This document shows positions 61,774 through 64,000 of a DNA stretch of 64,000 bases, one piece after another. The notes under the pieces were generated by a model. That model saw only the letters and a program-made list of their open reading frames with translations. It did no database searches and had not been told where the DNA came from. The first letter of the stretch is position 1. Each line of letters opens with the position of its first letter. Source of the DNA: Chthonomonas calidirosea (lineage in GTDB: Bacteria; Armatimonadota; Fimbriimonadia; Fimbriimonadales; Fimbriimonadaceae); assembly GCA_945882415.1 (NCBI GenBank), contig CAMCWC010000001.1, positions 124,001-188,000 on the forward strand, read 5' to 3'. The position numbers and the translations under genes were made by a program.

Positions 61774-62478
61774 ATGTTTAAGTCCCGTATTTTCCTTATC
61801 AGCCTTGCGCTGGTTGGAGTCGCCGCCCAGTCGCAAGCGCAGCTTGTGAATACGGCAGGACTTCTCACCAGCCCTGATGGCGTTGGCACCGATCTTCAGA
61901 CTCTCGTTCGAAACACCGGCTCCCTGAGCTCGGTCGGTTCGGCGTCCAACTTTGGCGATCAGGAATCTGGTCGATTGTTCGAATTCGTTGACCCAACCAA
62001 GTCGGCCGACTGGAGCGTTTTGTTCCAGAAAGCTGGATTTGCCAACAAGCACAAGATCGGCTACTACACTGACCTGACGGCTCTTAACCCACAGATCACC
62101 TGGGTTCTCGGCGGCGCCTCCTCCGGCTTCCCGACCTCGACCTCGGTCAAGATCAACGGAACCTTTGGCCTTGCTTTCAGCAGCGGCGACAACGCCACGC
62201 CATCGACTGTTTACTATAGCGAAACCTGGCGCAACCCAAACAACCAGAACCGAGCGGTTGTTCTTAAGGATCGAGATGCAGCAGGCGTGAAGCCAGCTGG
62301 CCTTCTCGTGGCTTGGGAAGATCTTCCAAACCTCGGCGACAAGGACTACAACGACATCGGCTTGAACCTCGGTGGAATCCGCGCGAAGACCACCAACCCA
62401 GTCCCAGAGCCAGCTTCGATGCTCGCTCTCGGCGTTGGCGTGCTCGCAATGTTCCGACGACGAAAGCAGTCTGCCTAA
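61774..62478 (+). CDS. PEP-CTERM surface protein, DUF4114-like (paralogue 3)
   Basis: 234 residues from ATG 61774 (the frame opens earlier at GTG 61750). Signal peptide (FLISLALVGVAAQSQAQ), DUF4114-type EDLPNLGDKDYNDIGLNLGG near residue 190, and PEP-CTERM end VPEPASMLALGVGVLAMFRRRK. It shares the same layout and many residues with the other two but is the most diverged. It has its own terminators on both sides, so it is transcribed alone. Confidence 0.85.
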   Translation: MFKSRIFLISLALVGVAAQSQAQLVNTAGLLTSPDGVGTDLQTLVRNTGSLSSVGSASNFGDQESGRLFEFVDPTKSADWSVLFQKAGFANKHKIGYYTDLTALNPQITWVLGGASSGFPTSTSVKINGTFGLAFSSGDNATPSTVYYSETWRNPNNQNRAVVLKDRDAAGVKPAGLLVAWEDLPNLGDKDYNDIGLNLGGIRAKTTNPVPEPASMLALGVGVLAMFRRRKQSA

Positions 62479-62494
62479 GACCTAAACATGTAAA

Positions 62495-62527
62495 GGCCAG
62501 GTTGAGCAATCAACCTGGCCCTTTTTT
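62495..62527 (+). terminator. intrinsic terminator after paralogue 3
   Basis: A perfect 11-bp stem, GGCCAGGTTGA (62495-62505) with TCAACCTGGCC (62510-62520), closes a GCAA loop and is followed by CTTTTTT. It stands before the convergent Hpt gene. Confidence 0.95.
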
Positions 62528-62539
62528 ATGTTTGCGGCT

Positions 62540-62914
62540 TTAGCGATTTGCGGTGCCGCGACGGGATGTGCGTAGAACGCCGACGGTGATTCCGAGTTCG
62601 GTGCGGAGATCTTCGGGAGAAAACGGTTCCGCCGTTGCGCGATCGGTGCGGCTCCAAGTTTCCACGGTCTCGCAAACCATGCCGAGTCGCATCATTCCAA
62701 GCGCGCGGCAGGAGCCTTTGAGGGAATGGACCGCACGATGAGCATCCGACCAACGATCTTCACGAGTCGCGAGCTCGTAGTCCGAAATCAGATTCGGGGC
62801 AGTGCTCATAAAGACCTCAATGAGCTGTTGCTCAAAATCTGCGTCGCCCATGGACGATTCGCTCAGCATGCCCAAGTCCAGGACTTCGTATGATTCCAGT
62901 TCCGATTTGTCCAT
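62540..62914 (-). CDS. Hpt domain histidine phosphotransfer protein
   Basis: 124 residues from ATG 62914; the frame extends upstream but that part is not protein-like. A stand-alone four-helix Hpt domain that shuttles a phosphoryl group between response regulators and a hybrid kinase. The phosphoacceptor is His63 in AHRAVHSLKGSCRALGM. The acidic helix MGDADFEQQLIEVFMSTAPN precedes it, and a final helix follows TAEPFSPEDLRTEL. No kinase or receiver is adjacent, so its partners lie elsewhere. Confidence 0.87.
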   Translation of the reverse strand: MDKSELESYEVLDLGMLSESSMGDADFEQQLIEVFMSTAPNLISDYELATREDRWSDAHRAVHSLKGSCRALGMMRLGMVCETVETWSRTDRATAEPFSPEDLRTELGITVGVLRTSRRGTANR

Positions 62915-62972
62915 TAAGTTTTCCCAGGCGGGCTTCGAAGATACCGTTAATCTTGCGCGGCAACGGTTATGA

Positions 62973-64000
<1,028 letters not shown>

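Overview
The window reads as a chromosome segment of a free-living, diderm, heterotrophic bacterium. Four features suggest this: a c-type-cytochrome-like DUF1592 protein paired with a DUF1552 protein, a DUF1800 protein, PEP-CTERM surface proteins, and a DUF5916 protein that ends in an aromatic residue like an outer-membrane barrel. Prolyl-tRNA synthetase is of the short, archaeal-like type, and both MetH and the large CarB subunit are encoded as half-length genes. Together this fits Armatimonadota (Fimbriimonadia-like) best, with Planctomycetota or Acidobacteriota less likely; the assignment is inference, not shown by a marker gene. I see no insertion sequence, phage, CRISPR array or rRNA. Genes are dense, with many 1-4 nt start/stop overlaps.

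Layout. 1-4.9 kb: end of an M24 peptidase, a small membrane protein, a MerR regulator with its aldo/keto reductase, and a DUF2339 membrane protein. 4.9-10.1 kb (minus strand): a large FG-GAP surface protein, a 450-bp AT-rich gap with hairpins, and a DEAD-box RNA helicase. 10.2-13.4 kb (minus): sugar-type epimerase and aldo/keto reductase operon, then a TetR regulator and a short-chain dehydrogenase that appear to share an operator. 13.4-17.1 kb: a tightly coupled three-gene operon of an alpha/beta hydrolase, a caspase-like protease and an unrecognised protein; this is the best candidate here for a poorly described system. 17.2-20.9 kb: DUF1592 and DUF1552 pair. 20.9-25 kb (minus): DUF5916 protein then uvrB.

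25-31 kb: C-terminal half of cobalamin-dependent methionine synthase, threonine dehydratase, tag, and the C-terminal half of carB. 30.8-34.3 kb (minus): hsp20-lon-unknown operon. 34.3-36.8 kb: MFS transporter and glycosyltransferase. 36.8-44.3 kb: two GH78 alpha-L-rhamnosidase-like enzymes and a divergent six-hairpin glycosidase-like protein. 44.4 kb: tRNA-Cys, followed by scpA-scpB-dac-rluB-unknown. 48.3-48.5 kb: a gap with three DnaA-box-like 9-mers. 48.5-59.3 kb: Dus, a secreted propeller-like protein, a transglutaminase-like protein, CvfB, a haem-motif protein, a YgiBC-like pair, DUF1800 and a lipoprotein esterase. 59.3-62.5 kb: tandem repeats and a PEP-CTERM cluster with three DUF4114-like paralogues. 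62.5-64 kb: an Hpt protein and the start of proS.

A recurrent feature across the window is a -10-like hexamer ending 6 nt (sometimes 5-8 nt) before an ATG or GTG start with no Shine-Dalgarno sequence. This suggests that many of these genes are transcribed as leaderless mRNAs. Genes inside operons, and a few single genes, keep ordinary ribosome binding sites or coupled starts.
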